A stretch of DNA of 64,000 nt from Sporosarcina sp. P34 (GCF_002743375.1 NZ_PDZC01000008.1:79055-143054), one strand, 5' to 3'; shown: positions 9,023 through 20,815, numbered from the stretch's first letter. Notes: generated by a model from the sequence alone, not told the origin. Made by a program: numbers and translations.

Positions 9023-9302
9023 AGACTGGCAACGCACACAGGCGGCAGAGCAAGTAGCCGCTTTTTATTTATATACACCAATGTGTGGAACGTGTGCAGT
9101 TGCTTCAAAAATGCTGACGGTGATCGAGACAATGCGCCCGCAACTACCGATTGGAAAGGCAGACTTGAACTATATTCAAGAAATCGCAACTGAATATGAG
9201 GTGGAAAGTGTTCCTTGTTTACTCATTCAGCGAAAAGGACAGCCTGTAGAAAAGATTTACGCCTTTCAATCCGTCCCGTATCTATTAGAGAAGCTCAGTT
9301 GA
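9003..9302 (+). CDS. yusE: thioredoxin-like protein (YusE-like)
   Basis: 99-aa thioredoxin-fold protein with active site MCGTC (Cys28, Cys31) and a VPCLLI loop in place of the usual cis-Pro region. ATG 9003 follows AGGTGG at 8992-8997, within the end of yusF; the GTG at 8994 overlaps that site and is rejected. The -35 box of the next promoter (TTGACA, 9299-9304) overlaps the stop codon. Likely cytosolic; its partner may be the co-transcribed TOPRIM protein. Confidence 0.8.
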   Translation: MNHWTIEDWQRTQAAEQVAAFYLYTPMCGTCAVASKMLTVIETMRPQLPIGKADLNYIQEIATEYEVESVPCLLIQRKGQPVEKIYAFQSVPYLLEKLS

Positions 9303-9328
9303 CAATCGAAATCAAAGTATGGTATAAG
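9299..9328 (+). promoter_or_regulatory. promoter of the SAM-riboswitch/met transcript
   Basis: Consensus TTGACA (9299-9304), 18-bp spacer, TATAAG (9323-9328). It overlaps the yusE stop codon and lies just before the S-box aptamer. Confidence 0.75.
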
Positions 9329-9348
9329 TAGTTAATCAATTGAATACG

Positions 9349-9519
9349 TAACTCTTATAAAGAGCGGTGGAGGGAAGTGCCCTATGAAGCCCGGCAACCG
9401 TCACATATGTGAAATGGTGCCAAATCACTCAATGCGTAATGCTTTGGTAGATGAGAGAATGGTAACGTACATAACTACATACGTTCGGCCTTTCTGCTAA
9501 TCTGCAGGAAGGCTTTTTT
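9349..9519 (+). promoter_or_regulatory. SAM-I riboswitch (S-box) with intrinsic terminator
   Basis: Classic S-box core: CTTATAAAGAGCGGTGGAGG, then GGAAGTGCCCTATGAAGCCC and GGCAACC, with later GTGCCAAATCACTC and the TGAGAGAA strand near 9452. The expression platform ends in the perfect hairpin GCCTTTCTGC / GCAGGAAGGC (9488-9513) plus TTTTTT. High SAM should favour termination and switch off methionine uptake. The controlled genes are metNIQ, about 310 bp downstream beyond two structured repeats. Confidence 0.95.
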
Positions 9520-9520
9520 A

Positions 9521-9785
9521 AACTAAAGCGGAAAGCGCCGTGTAGGCTCGACAGGCGTTGGAGGACGTACCACAAAGGCGCACTTTGCCTTTTTGGTACG
9601 TCTGAAACGACCCGAGAGCCTGGCACTTGTAGCTGGATGGAACTAAAGCGGAAGATGCCGTTTAGCTCCGACAGGCGTTGGAGAGCTTAAAATCAAGGCG
9701 CTTTTTGCCTTGATCTTAAGATCGAAACGACCCGAGGAGCTGGCATCTGAAGCTGGATGGAACTAAAGCGGAAAGCGCTGTGTAG
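9521..9785 (+). repeat. two tandem 120-bp structured elements plus partial third
   Basis: Unit 1 is 9521-9640, unit 2 is 9641-9760, and a partial third begins at 9761. Each full unit is exactly 120 bp and starts AACTAAAGCGGAA. Conserved single-stranded stretches are GACAGGCGTTGGAG, GAAACGACCCGAG and AGCTGGATGG. The central stem differs in sequence between units but stays paired (9564-9579 with 9587-9602; 9685-9699 with 9707-9722). The outer stem also co-varies. The elements lie inside the predicted met leader after the riboswitch terminator. Confidence 0.85.
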
Positions 9786-9831
9786 TATTCCAAAAAACAA
9801 ATGAAAAAGACTTAATAAGGTGGTGCGGAAA

Positions 9832-10857
9832 ATGATTCAACTAACAAACGTTCATAAAAAGTTCCAATTGAACCGTTCAGAAATTGTCGCGGTAGATGAC
9901 GTGACATTAGCCATCAAAGAGGGAGAAATTTTCGGCGTCATCGGGTACAGTGGGGCAGGAAAAAGTACATTAATTCGACTATTGAATGGTCTTGAAACGC
10001 CTACGTCCGGCAGTATCATGATTCACGGACAAGAAATGACTTCATTACAAGGTGCTGGCCTTCGGAATGCGCGTCAGAAAATCAGCATGATCTTCCAGCA
10101 CTTTAACTTACTGTGGTCTAGAACAGTAGAAGAGAATATCATGTTTCCTCTCGAAATTGCTGGCGTAAAGAAATCGGCACGCAAGCAAAAAGTGAAGGAA
10201 TTGATCGATCTCGTTGGTTTAACAGGTCGAGAACAGGCGTATCCATCGCAATTATCAGGTGGTCAGAAACAACGTGTCGGTATTGCGCGCGCGCTTGCAA
10301 ATGATCCTGAAGTCTTACTCTGTGATGAAGCGACGTCTGCACTAGATCCAGAGACGACGAATGCGATTCTTGATTTACTAACAGATATTAATGAGCGTCT
10401 TGGACTAACGATTGTGTTAATTACGCATGAAATGCATGTTATCCGCAAAATCTGTCATCGCGTGGCGGTCATGGAAGCGGGGAAAGTCGTGGAACTGGGT
10501 AATGTACTAGATGTCTTCCAATCCCCACAAGCGGATATTACAAAGCGCTTTATTTCGCAAGTGACGGATAGTGCAGATACGGACGCAGCGATGGCACATT
10601 TACAGCAAGAATCGCCACACGGCAAATTGATCAAGCTAGCTTTCATTGGCGACCGTACAGAGCAGCCGCTACTTGCTGAATTGATCCGTAAATTCCCCAT
10701 CGATGTCAACATCGTGCAAGGAAATATTTCGACAACACGTGACGGCGCATACGGCACACTCGTCTTGCAACTAGTAGGGGACGTGGCGGTTATAGAGGAA
10801 GCAATTGCTTTCCTGGATGCCAATGAAGTGAAGACGGAGGTGCTGATCCATGATTGA
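9832..10857 (+). CDS. metN: methionine ABC transporter, ATP-binding subunit
   Basis: 341-aa ATPase of the D/L-methionine importer. Walker A GYSGAGKST at 38-46, signature LSGGQKQR, Walker B VLLCDEATSAL, and a C-terminal NIL domain (from about 265) that senses methionine for trans-inhibition in this family. ATG 9832 gives the usual N-terminus MIQLTNVHKKF and follows AAGGTGGT; the in-frame GTG at 9820 lies inside that site. Overlaps metI by 8 bp. Regulated by the upstream SAM riboswitch. Confidence 0.95.
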   Translation: MIQLTNVHKKFQLNRSEIVAVDDVTLAIKEGEIFGVIGYSGAGKSTLIRLLNGLETPTSGSIMIHGQEMTSLQGAGLRNARQKISMIFQHFNLLWSRTVEENIMFPLEIAGVKKSARKQKVKELIDLVGLTGREQAYPSQLSGGQKQRVGIARALANDPEVLLCDEATSALDPETTNAILDLLTDINERLGLTIVLITHEMHVIRKICHRVAVMEAGKVVELGNVLDVFQSPQADITKRFISQVTDSADTDAAMAHLQQESPHGKLIKLAFIGDRTEQPLLAELIRKFPIDVNIVQGNISTTRDGAYGTLVLQLVGDVAVIEEAIAFLDANEVKTEVLIHD

Positions 10858-11518
10858 GCAATGGTTCCCAAACGTGAATTGGGATAAAATGTGGGAAGCA
10901 ACGGGTGAGACGCTTTATATGTCGGCTTACTCCACGTTCTTTACATTTGTCTTCGGTATCGCACTTGGTTTGTTGTTGTTTTTAACAAGTCCAGGGCAGT
11001 TATGGGCGAATAAAATCACCAATGTCTTTACAGGGGCCTTCGTGAATATATTCCGGTCGATTCCTTTTATCATATTGATTATTTTATTAATTCCTCTAAC
11101 AAAATTATTATTCGACAGTATGCGTGGACCGAATGCCGCACTACCCGCATTAATTATCGGTGCCGCTCCATTTTATGGCCGTATGGTGTTGATTGCATTG
11201 CAGGAAATCGATAAAGGGGTTATTGAAGCAGCGCGCTCAATGGGTGCTAAAACATCCACAATCATTTTCAAAGTTTTGTTACCAGAATCCATGCCGGCAT
11301 TAGTCTCTGGAATTACGGTAACTTCGATTGCGCTCGTCGGATATACCGCGATGGCGGGAGTGATCGGTGCAGGCGGTCTTGGTACGCTAGCATATTTGGA
11401 AGGGTTCCAGCGTAGTCGCGAAGATGTAACGTTAATGGCAACGATTCTAGTATTGATTATCGTATTTATCATTCAATTTATTGGTGATTTCATTACAAAA
11501 CGTTTGGACAAGCGATAA
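10850..11518 (+). CDS. metI: methionine ABC transporter, permease
   Basis: 222-aa membrane permease with about five transmembrane helices and the binding-protein-dependent transport EAA-type loop EAARSMGAKTSTIIFKVLLPESMP that contacts MetN. The ATG lies inside the last codons of metN, so translation is coupled. Forms the membrane channel of the MetNIQ complex. Confidence 0.95.
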   Translation: MIEQWFPNVNWDKMWEATGETLYMSAYSTFFTFVFGIALGLLLFLTSPGQLWANKITNVFTGAFVNIFRSIPFIILIILLIPLTKLLFDSMRGPNAALPALIIGAAPFYGRMVLIALQEIDKGVIEAARSMGAKTSTIIFKVLLPESMPALVSGITVTSIALVGYTAMAGVIGAGGLGTLAYLEGFQRSREDVTLMATILVLIIVFIIQFIGDFITKRLDKR

Positions 11519-11577
11519 TAGGATTTTCAGGGAAACCTGTTAACCATAGAAATATTCCATAATGGAGAGGGAGAAAT

Positions 11578-12441
11578 GTGGATATGAAGAAATTTTTATT
11601 CGGTCTATTCGCAGCAGTACTAGTGCTTGCATTGGCAGCTTGCGGATCGAAAGACGAAGGTAGTAAAGATAATGCAGCACCAGATGTAGATGGAGCAGAA
11701 AAAGGCGAGAAAACATCATTGGTAGTCGGCGCATCTAACACACCACACGCAATAATTTTGGAAGAAGCTAAGCCATTACTAGCTGAAAAAGGTTATGACT
11801 TAACAATCGAGAGTTACACAGATTATGTACTGCCAAACAAAGATTTGGACGAAGGTACACTGGATGCGAACTATTTCCAACACATTCCTTACCTAGAGAG
11901 TCAAATTGCCGATTTCGGTTATGACTTCGTTAATGCAGGCGCAATTCACATCGAGCCAATCGGTGTATACTCTAAGAAATATGATTCATTGGAAGAACTT
12001 CCTGACGGAGCGACGATCTTAATCAGTAACTCCGTTGCGGATCACGGTCGAGTGCTTGCTATGCTTGAAGAAAAAGGATTGATCAAGCTAGCGGATGACG
12101 TGGAAAAAGTAAAAGCTGAAGTAGGCGATATCGTAGAAAATCCAAAGAACTTGGAGTTTGATGCGAACTACGAAGCAGCGTTAATGCCACAGTTGTATAA
12201 TAACGATGAAGGCGACGCATTATTAATCAACTCCAACTTCGCTATCGATGCGGGGTTGAATCCAATGGAAGATGCGATCGCATTGGAAGATAAAGAGTCT
12301 CCGTACGTTAATATAATTGCTGTGAAGAGCGGCAACGAAGACAGCGATGCAATCAAAGCATTGGTAGAAGTATTGACTTCAGAACAAATTCAAGATTTCA
12401 TTTTGAATGAATGGTCTGGATCAGTTGTTCCTGTGAAATAA
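11578..12441 (+). CDS. metQ: methionine-binding lipoprotein
   Basis: NlpA-family substrate-binding lipoprotein of the MetNIQ importer. A short signal peptide (KKFLFGLFAAVLVLALAAC) ends in the lipobox LAAC, so it is anchored outside the membrane. Family segments VVGASNTPHAIILEEAKPLL and LDANYFQHIPYLES are intact. Start is either GTG 11578 (7 bp from GGAGAGGG) or ATG 11584; both give the same signal peptide. Last gene before a strong terminator. Confidence 0.94.
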   Translation: MDMKKFLFGLFAAVLVLALAACGSKDEGSKDNAAPDVDGAEKGEKTSLVVGASNTPHAIILEEAKPLLAEKGYDLTIESYTDYVLPNKDLDEGTLDANYFQHIPYLESQIADFGYDFVNAGAIHIEPIGVYSKKYDSLEELPDGATILISNSVADHGRVLAMLEEKGLIKLADDVEKVKAEVGDIVENPKNLEFDANYEAALMPQLYNNDEGDALLINSNFAIDAGLNPMEDAIALEDKESPYVNIIAVKSGNEDSDAIKALVEVLTSEQIQDFILNEWSGSVVPVK

Positions 12442-12452
12442 TTCAACGAACG

Positions 12453-12482
12453 CCGGTAGCTATCGCAGCTGCCGGTTTTTTT
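12453..12482 (+). terminator. metNIQ terminator
   Basis: CCGGTAGCT / AGCTGCCGG stem with a short loop and a T7 tail, directly after metQ. Confidence 0.85.
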
Positions 12483-12534
12483 ATTGTGTGCTTGGTGGGT
12501 GTGTTAGTGTGGTTGCTACATGTTGGTGGAGATT

Positions 12535-12789
12535 CGCTCAATGTGTTGGTCTATCCGCTCTATCGCGCCCGAGCCCCGCTCAATATGCTAGTGTGTCCGC
12601 TCTATCCCGCACGAGATCCGCTCAATGGGCTGGTCGCTCTACTCGGTCTGAGACTCGCTCAATGTTCTGGTCTATCCGCTCTATCCCGCACGAGACTCGC
12701 TCAATGTTCTGGTCTATCCGCTCTATCGCGCCCGAGCCTCGCTCAATGCGCTCTCGTATCCGTTCAACCCCACGCGCTACCCGCTCAAA
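12535..12789. repeat. 21-bp phased CGCTCWAT array 2 (13 units)
   Basis: Thirteen copies of CGCTCAAT or CGCTCTAT start at 12535, 12556, 12577, 12598, 12619, 12635, 12656, 12677, 12698, 12719, 12740, 12761 and 12782. All intervals are 21 bp except one of 16 bp (12619 to 12635), a 5-bp deletion. AAT and TAT/TAC forms alternate strictly over the first eleven copies, giving a 42-bp higher-order repeat. Open frames across it are by-products of the 21-bp period. The 180 bp between the array and the next gene show no clear structure. Confidence 0.9.
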
Positions 12790-12971
12790 GTGCCTTCATG
12801 CCCACCTAATCCACACAACTAAACTTCCAAACAACACCACCCAATCCACTTCCTAACAACCCGCAAGAAAAACATTACATAAATCTAAATAAAATCTTCT
12901 TTATTCTATCGACTTGTGATAAAGTTGATTTTGTTTGAGTAATACATATGTGTATTTGAGGAGGACGTATT

Positions 12972-14153
12972 GTGAAGTTTAAATTAGGGCTCATTTGGCG
13001 AATTCTCATTGCCATTGGGCTGGCGATCGGACTTGGTTTAGTATTGCCGTTGATCCATGAAGGATTTGCGCATTGGTTCGTTCGTTTAGCAGCTACTTTT
13101 AATATGTTATTCGGTGGATTCTTGAACTTTATCGTTCCGCTGATTATCACTGCGTTTATCGCACCAAGTATTGCAAAACTTGGCGCAGGTTCCGGAAAAT
13201 TACTTGGTATGTCTGCTGCATTTGCGTATGGATCTACGGTAATTGCGGGATTGCTTGCGTATATTGTCGCAATAAATATTTTGCCCAACTTTATTCAGCC
13301 GACGACGAAGAAGGATGTTGCAGAAGGCGCACGTGAAGCCGGAGTAGCGTTCTTCGAAATGGAAATGGATCCAGTGATGGGGATCATGACTGCTTTGCTA
13401 TTGGCATTTGTGCTTGGCATTGGAATGGCAGCGATTAAAGGGAAGACGATGATATCATTCTTCGATGAATTTAATTTGATTATCGATAAAGTCATTTCTG
13501 TCGTCATCATTCCATTACTACCTTTCCATATTTTCGGGATTTTCCTGAATATGACGTATACAGGTGAAGTGGCAAATGTACTTTCAGTCTTTGTATTTGT
13601 TTTCATTATGATTATTCTTCTTCATTTGACCATGCTGACATTCCAATACACAGTGGCGGGTACGTTGAACAAACGGAATCCGTTCGTGTTAATGAAAACG
13701 ATGTTGCCAGCATATCTGACAGCGATCGGAACGCAGTCTTCTGCTGCAACGATTCCGGTTACGTTGCGTCAAGCGAAAAAAACGGGTGCTTCGGAACGTG
13801 TAACGGACTTCGCGGTTCCATTATTCGCAACGATCCATTTGTCAGGTAGTACGATTACGATTGTTTCCTGTTCGATCGGTGTTATGCTGATGAATGGTTT
13901 TGATGTAAGTTTTGGTTCGTATTTACAATTTATCTTTATGTTAGGTGTTACGATGATCGCCGCTCCAGGTGTACCGGGAGGCGCAGTCGTCGCGGCAACT
14001 GGACTTCTGACGACTATGCTTGGATTCAGTGATGGCATGGTAGCATTGATGATTGCGCTCTATTTAGCGCAAGATAGTTTCGGAACAGCAACGAACGTTA
14101 CAGGTGACGGTGCGCTTGCAATGATCGTCGATCGTTTCACTAAAAAAGTATAG
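12972..14153 (+). CDS. dicarboxylate/amino acid:cation symporter (DAACS family)
   Basis: 393-aa SLC1/DAACS-type transporter with about eight transmembrane helices plus re-entrant loops. The loop region TQSSAATIPVTLRQAKKTG and the late motif QDSFGTATNVTGDGALAMI fit the substrate- and Na+/H+-binding core of GltP/DctP proteins. GTG 12972 follows GAGGAGG. It stands alone between repeat array 2 and a terminator. Likely substrates are glutamate, aspartate, serine or C4-dicarboxylates; sequence alone does not decide. Confidence 0.88.
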   Translation: MKFKLGLIWRILIAIGLAIGLGLVLPLIHEGFAHWFVRLAATFNMLFGGFLNFIVPLIITAFIAPSIAKLGAGSGKLLGMSAAFAYGSTVIAGLLAYIVAINILPNFIQPTTKKDVAEGAREAGVAFFEMEMDPVMGIMTALLLAFVLGIGMAAIKGKTMISFFDEFNLIIDKVISVVIIPLLPFHIFGIFLNMTYTGEVANVLSVFVFVFIMIILLHLTMLTFQYTVAGTLNKRNPFVLMKTMLPAYLTAIGTQSSAATIPVTLRQAKKTGASERVTDFAVPLFATIHLSGSTITIVSCSIGVMLMNGFDVSFGSYLQFIFMLGVTMIAAPGVPGGAVVAATGLLTTMLGFSDGMVALMIALYLAQDSFGTATNVTGDGALAMIVDRFTKKV

Positions 14154-14161
14154 AGTAGTAG

Positions 14162-14189
14162 AAAAGTCGGTTACTTGACCGACTTTTTT
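14162..14189 (+). terminator. symporter gene terminator
   Basis: AAGTCGGT / ACCGACTT stem, 6-nt loop, TTTTTT tail. The next 130 bp up to the suf promoter show nothing recognisable. Confidence 0.85.
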
Positions 14190-14327
14190 GCTGTCTAATT
14201 CTTATGTACTAAGGACTGGTTGATTCTCATTCACTAGTTGTCAAATGAAAAATACATATCGTGAAAAATATAGCCGTCTGCGTTGTTGCAATGAAATTAG
14301 CCAATATGTGTAATGTTTCTTAAAGAT

Positions 14328-14356
14328 TTGCAACCCAATCAAATATGGGTTAAGAT
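14328..14356 (+). promoter_or_regulatory. suf operon promoter with inverted repeat in spacer
   Basis: TTGCAA (14328-14333), 17-bp spacer, TAAGAT (14351-14356). The spacer region carries AACCCA (14332-14337) and TGGGTT (14346-14351), a perfect 6-bp inverted repeat with an 8-bp centre, overlapping both promoter boxes. The leader to sufC is about 60 nt. Confidence 0.6.
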
Positions 14357-14420
14357 TAGAATGATACTAAATAGAGAATGGATCATAACCATTCAACGCG
14401 ATCATACTGGAGGTATTGGA

Positions 14421-15200
14421 ATGGCAATTTTGGAAATTAAAGATCTTCATGTCCGAATTGAGGACAAAGAAATCTTAAAAGGTGTTACCTTAACAATAAA
14501 TACAAATGAGATCCATGCAATCATGGGTCCAAATGGTACGGGGAAATCCACGCTTGCATCCGCAATCATGGGTCACCCGAAATATGAAGTGACTTCCGGA
14601 TCCATTATGCTTGATGGAGAAGACGTATTGGCAATGGAAGTAGATGAGCGTGCGAGAGCCGGTCTATTCCTAGCTATGCAATATCCAAGTGAAATCACTG
14701 GTGTAACGAACGCAGATTTCCTTCGTTCTGGAGTGAACGCACGTCGTGAAGAAGGCGATGAAATTTCTTTGATGAAATTTATTCGTGAAATGGATAGCAA
14801 GATGGAAGTTCTTGAAATGCAAGAAGATATGGCCACTCGTTATTTGAATGAAGGTTTCTCAGGTGGAGAGAAAAAGCGTAACGAAATTCTCCAACTTATG
14901 ATGTTGAAGCCAAAGTTCGCAGTACTTGACGAGATTGACTCAGGTCTGGATATCGACGCATTGAAAATTGTTTCTAACGGTATCAACCAAATGCGCGGCG
15001 AAGGTTTCGGTTGCTTAATTATCACTCACTACCAACGTTTATTGGATTACATCGAGCCAGATAAAGTGCATATCATTATGCAAGGTAAAATTGTTAAAAC
15101 GGGTGGTTCAGAACTAGCTAAGAAACTTGAAGTTGAAGGATACGACTGGATCAAAGAAGAACTAGGTATCGAAGACGAAACTGTTGGACAAGAAGCATAA
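14421..15200 (+). CDS. sufC: Fe-S cluster assembly ATPase SufC
   Basis: 259-aa soluble ABC-type ATPase of the SUF scaffold SufBC2D. Walker [10 protein letters not shown] (36-44), signature [13 protein letters not shown], Walker [20 protein letters not shown] 14421 follows CTGGAGGT and gives the normal SufC N-terminus; the open frame extends upstream only by chance. First gene of sufC-sufD-sufS-sufU-sufB, the standard Firmicutes order. Drives conformational change of the scaffold during cluster assembly. Confidence 0.97.
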   Translation: MAILEIKDLHVRIEDKEILKGVTLTINTNEIHAIMGPNGTGKSTLASAIMGHPKYEVTSGSIMLDGEDVLAMEVDERARAGLFLAMQYPSEITGVTNADFLRSGVNARREEGDEISLMKFIREMDSKMEVLEMQEDMATRYLNEGFSGGEKKRNEILQLMMLKPKFAVLDEIDSGLDIDALKIVSNGINQMRGEGFGCLIITHYQRLLDYIEPDKVHIIMQGKIVKTGGSELAKKLEVEGYDWIKEELGIEDETVGQEA

Positions 15201-15218
15201 GAAAGGGGACGACTCAAA

Positions 15219-18182
<2,964 letters not shown>

Positions 18183-18224
18183 CCTTGGCCATAGTACGAG
18201 CAATTATGGAACGGAGGAATAATA

Positions 18225-19622
18225 ATGGCAAAACAAATGCCGGAAATCGGCGATTACAAATACGGTTTCCATGACAAAGACGTTTCTGTGTTCCGTTCAG
18301 AACGTGGATTGACACGTGAGATAGTGGAAGAAATTTCGGCAATGAAAGAAGAACCACAGTGGATGTTGGATTACCGTTTGAAATCTCTTGAAATTTTTTA
18401 CAGTAAGCCAATGCCACAATGGGGCGGAGACTTGAATTCATTGAAGTTTGATGAAATCACGTACTACGTAAAACCGTCTGAAGGTGCAGAAACTTCTTGG
18501 GATGAAGTACCTGATGAAATCAAGCGTACGTTTGATAAACTAGGTATTCCTGAAGCGGAACAAAAATACTTAGCAGGTGTCTCTGCACAGTATGAGTCTG
18601 AAGTTGTTTACCACAATATGAAAGAAGAACTAACAGATCTAGGAATTGTCTTTAAAGACACAGATTCTGCACTTCGTGAAAACGAAGAGTTGTTCAAAAA
18701 ATATTGGGGTACGGTTATTCCGAACTCAGACAACAAATTCTCAGCGTTAAACTCTGCTGTATGGTCTGGTGGATCATTTATCTATGTACCACCTGGCGTG
18801 AATGTAGAAACACCGCTACAAGCTTATTTCCGTATTAACTCGGAAAACATGGGACAATTCGAGCGTACGTTAATCATCGTAGACGAAGGCGCAAGCGTTC
18901 ACTACGTAGAAGGTTGTACAGCACCTGTTTATACAACCAACTCCCTACACAGTGCGGTTGTAGAAATTATCATCAAAAAAGATGCATATTGCCGTTACAC
19001 AACGATCCAAAACTGGGCGAACAACGTCTACAACTTGGTAACGAAGCGTGCAGTATGTGAAGAGAATGCGACAATGGAATGGGTCGATGGAAACATTGGT
19101 TCTAAATTGACGATGAAGTACCCTGCAGTCATCCTAAAAGGTGAAGGCTCACGCGGTATGACGCTATCCATCGCATTAGCAGGTAAAGGACAGCACCAGG
19201 ATGCCGGCGCGAAAATGATGCACTTGGCACCTAACACGTCTTCTACTATTGTTTCAAAATCTATTTCTCAACACGGCGGAAAAGTAACGTATCGCGGAGT
19301 TGTTCACTTCGGACGCAATGCAGACGGAGCTCGTGCCAACATTGAGTGTGATACGTTGATTATGGATAAACTCTCTACTTCAGATACGATTCCATACAAT
19401 GAAATTTTGAATAACAATATTTCATTGGAACACGAAGCAAAAGTATCGAAAGTTTCCGAAGAGCAACTCTTCTATTTGATGAGCCGCGGTATTCCTGAAT
19501 TGGAAGCAACAGAAATGATCGTTATGGGCTTCATCGAGCCATTCACAAAAGAACTACCGATGGAATATGCGGTAGAGATGAACCGTTTGATCAAGTTCGA
19601 GATGGAAGGTTCTATCGGATAA
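18225..19622 (+). CDS. sufB: Fe-S cluster assembly scaffold SufB
   Basis: 465-aa SufB, on which the nascent cluster forms in SufBC2D. Family blocks [32 protein letters not shown] and [20 protein letters not shown] are intact. ATG 18225 follows ACGGAGGAA. Last gene of the operon, followed by a strong terminator. Confidence 0.97.
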   Translation: MAKQMPEIGDYKYGFHDKDVSVFRSERGLTREIVEEISAMKEEPQWMLDYRLKSLEIFYSKPMPQWGGDLNSLKFDEITYYVKPSEGAETSWDEVPDEIKRTFDKLGIPEAEQKYLAGVSAQYESEVVYHNMKEELTDLGIVFKDTDSALRENEELFKKYWGTVIPNSDNKFSALNSAVWSGGSFIYVPPGVNVETPLQAYFRINSENMGQFERTLIIVDEGASVHYVEGCTAPVYTTNSLHSAVVEIIIKKDAYCRYTTIQNWANNVYNLVTKRAVCEENATMEWVDGNIGSKLTMKYPAVILKGEGSRGMTLSIALAGKGQHQDAGAKMMHLAPNTSSTIVSKSISQHGGKVTYRGVVHFGRNADGARANIECDTLIMDKLSTSDTIPYNEILNNNISLEHEAKVSKVSEEQLFYLMSRGIPELEATEMIVMGFIEPFTKELPMEYAVEMNRLIKFEMEGSIG

Positions 19623-19630
19623 GACAGCAA

Positions 19631-19668
19631 AAACCTGCCCGCATCTACAAGATGCGGCAGGTTTTTTT
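19631..19668 (+). terminator. suf operon terminator
   Basis: CCTGCC(C)GCATCT / AGATGCGGCAGG stem with one bulged C and a T7 tail. Confidence 0.9.
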
Positions 19669-19716
19669 ATGCGTTCATTTAATAGTAGCTGTCCTAAGAT
19701 TTGATGGCTTTGTAGT

Positions 19717-20133
19717 TTATCTACCTTTTTTCTCCACAACCGCAATCGTGCATCTCGAAACACTTATTAATTTACCTACTTCATCCGTGATTTGGATATC
19801 CCAGACCATCGATGTGCGCCCTTTATGGAATGGAACGGCAGTAGCAGTGACCACACCATCTTTTTTACCTCGTACATGATTCGCATTAATTTCTAGACCT
19901 ACTGGATAATGCGTCTCGGGATTTAGGTTTAAAGCGGCTGCAATGCTGGCCGCAGTTTCAGCTAGTGCTACTGAAGCGCCTCCATGTAACAACCCCATAG
20001 GCTGAACAGTTTTCGGTCCAACTGGCATTTCACAGACGACTTTGTCAGGATCGAGTTGTGTAAAGGTAATGCCTAAAGCACCTATCAATGTCTGTTCCAA
20101 ATCAATACTATCTAATAAATTAAGTTCTTTCAT
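19717..20133 (-). CDS. menI: hotdog thioesterase (MenI/YuxO-like)
   Basis: 138-aa PaaI-type hotdog thioesterase. The motif QPMGLLHGGASVALAETAASIAA holds the catalytic region, and GLEINANHVRG and SRCTIAVVEK match YuxO/MenI of Bacillus, the DHNA-CoA thioesterase of menaquinone synthesis. ATG 20133 is preferred because GGAGGTAGAG lies before it; the ATG at 20151 has no site. An 18-bp perfect palindrome lies upstream at 20171-20188, suggesting control by the adjacent MarR protein. Activity on other acyl-CoAs is equally possible in this context. Confidence 0.75.
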   Translation of the reverse strand: MKELNLLDSIDLEQTLIGALGITFTQLDPDKVVCEMPVGPKTVQPMGLLHGGASVALAETAASIAAALNLNPETHYPVGLEINANHVRGKKDGVVTATAVPFHKGRTSMVWDIQITDEVGKLISVSRCTIAVVEKKGR

Positions 20134-20170
20134 CCTCTTCTCTACCTCCATTTCACTGAAATACTTCTAC

Positions 20171-20188
20171 TACATGTATATACATGTA
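20171..20188. promoter_or_regulatory. MarR-type operator O1
   Basis: TACATGTATATACATGTA, a perfect 18-bp palindrome, 38 bp upstream of the menI-like start. Identical to the core of the operator at 20842-20861. Confidence 0.75.
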
Positions 20189-20241
20189 ATAAAAGCATAC
20201 TACTAAGTGTAGCGGGAAATCCAGCTTTAAAATTTATGCCG

Positions 20242-20254
20242 GTACATGTACAAT
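20242..20254. promoter_or_regulatory. MarR operator half-site overlapping the marR -10
   Basis: GTACATGTAC (20242-20251) is a 10-bp palindrome with the same ACATGT core. It overlaps a -10-like TACAAT (20249-20254), 63 bp before the marR start, consistent with autoregulation. The -35 is weak. Confidence 0.5.
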
Positions 20255-20316
20255 AGAATGAATTGTCGAAGCGGCTGTGACAGTACGGCCATCATTTTTA
20301 GGAAAGAGTGGACATC

Positions 20317-20781
20317 ATGAGAAAAAAATTGGATCAAGAGCAAGCAAATTATATTATTGACGTGTGTACTAGTGCGAATCTCCGTGCGGTATCCGGATCA
20401 CTCACACAACTGTACAATCATCTCTTGAAATCTACTGGATTAAAAATCACCCAATATTATATGCTCGGCAATATTTATACATCACCGGATATTTCGATTA
20501 GTAAATTAGGTGAGATGATGTTGCTGGATCAAACAACCGTCACGCGTAACTTGAACATTCTAAACGATTCCGGATATGTACAGATCAAAAGAGCGAAACA
20601 GGATTCGCGAACCAAAGTGGTCACGATTACAGAATTAGGGTATGACAAATTAAATGAAGCTACACCGATCTGGACACAAGTACAGGAACAAATTGAAGGA
20701 TCTATCGGCAAAGGAGAATATATGGACTTACTGAAGAAGTTGAAGGCATTACAAAAAGTGATTGATGAATTTGAAATTTAA
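20317..20781 (+). CDS. MarR-family transcriptional regulator
   Basis: 154-aa winged-helix regulator. The helix-turn-helix is SISKLGEMMLLDQTTVTRNLNILNDSGYV and the wing is IKRAKQDSRTKVVTITELG. ATG 20317 follows AGGAAAGAG; the GTG at 20308 overlaps that site. Identical palindromes flank the gene, upstream of both the menI-like gene and the nitronate monooxygenase gene, so it is the obvious candidate repressor of both. The ligand is unknown. Confidence 0.85.
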   Translation: MRKKLDQEQANYIIDVCTSANLRAVSGSLTQLYNHLLKSTGLKITQYYMLGNIYTSPDISISKLGEMMLLDQTTVTRNLNILNDSGYVQIKRAKQDSRTKVVTITELGYDKLNEATPIWTQVQEQIEGSIGKGEYMDLLKKLKALQKVIDEFEI

Positions 20782-20815
20782 GTAGCACAAAAATGAATCT
20801 CCATTCATAAATTGA

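Noticed and set aside
12535..12789. CRISPR array
   Set aside because: The conserved word is only about 8 bp, spacers are not unique 30-mers, and no cas genes are in the window.
12411..12856. Two overlapping frames across array 2
   Set aside because: Both arise from the 21-bp periodicity in two frames at once; one overlaps the metQ end and terminator, with no ribosome binding site.
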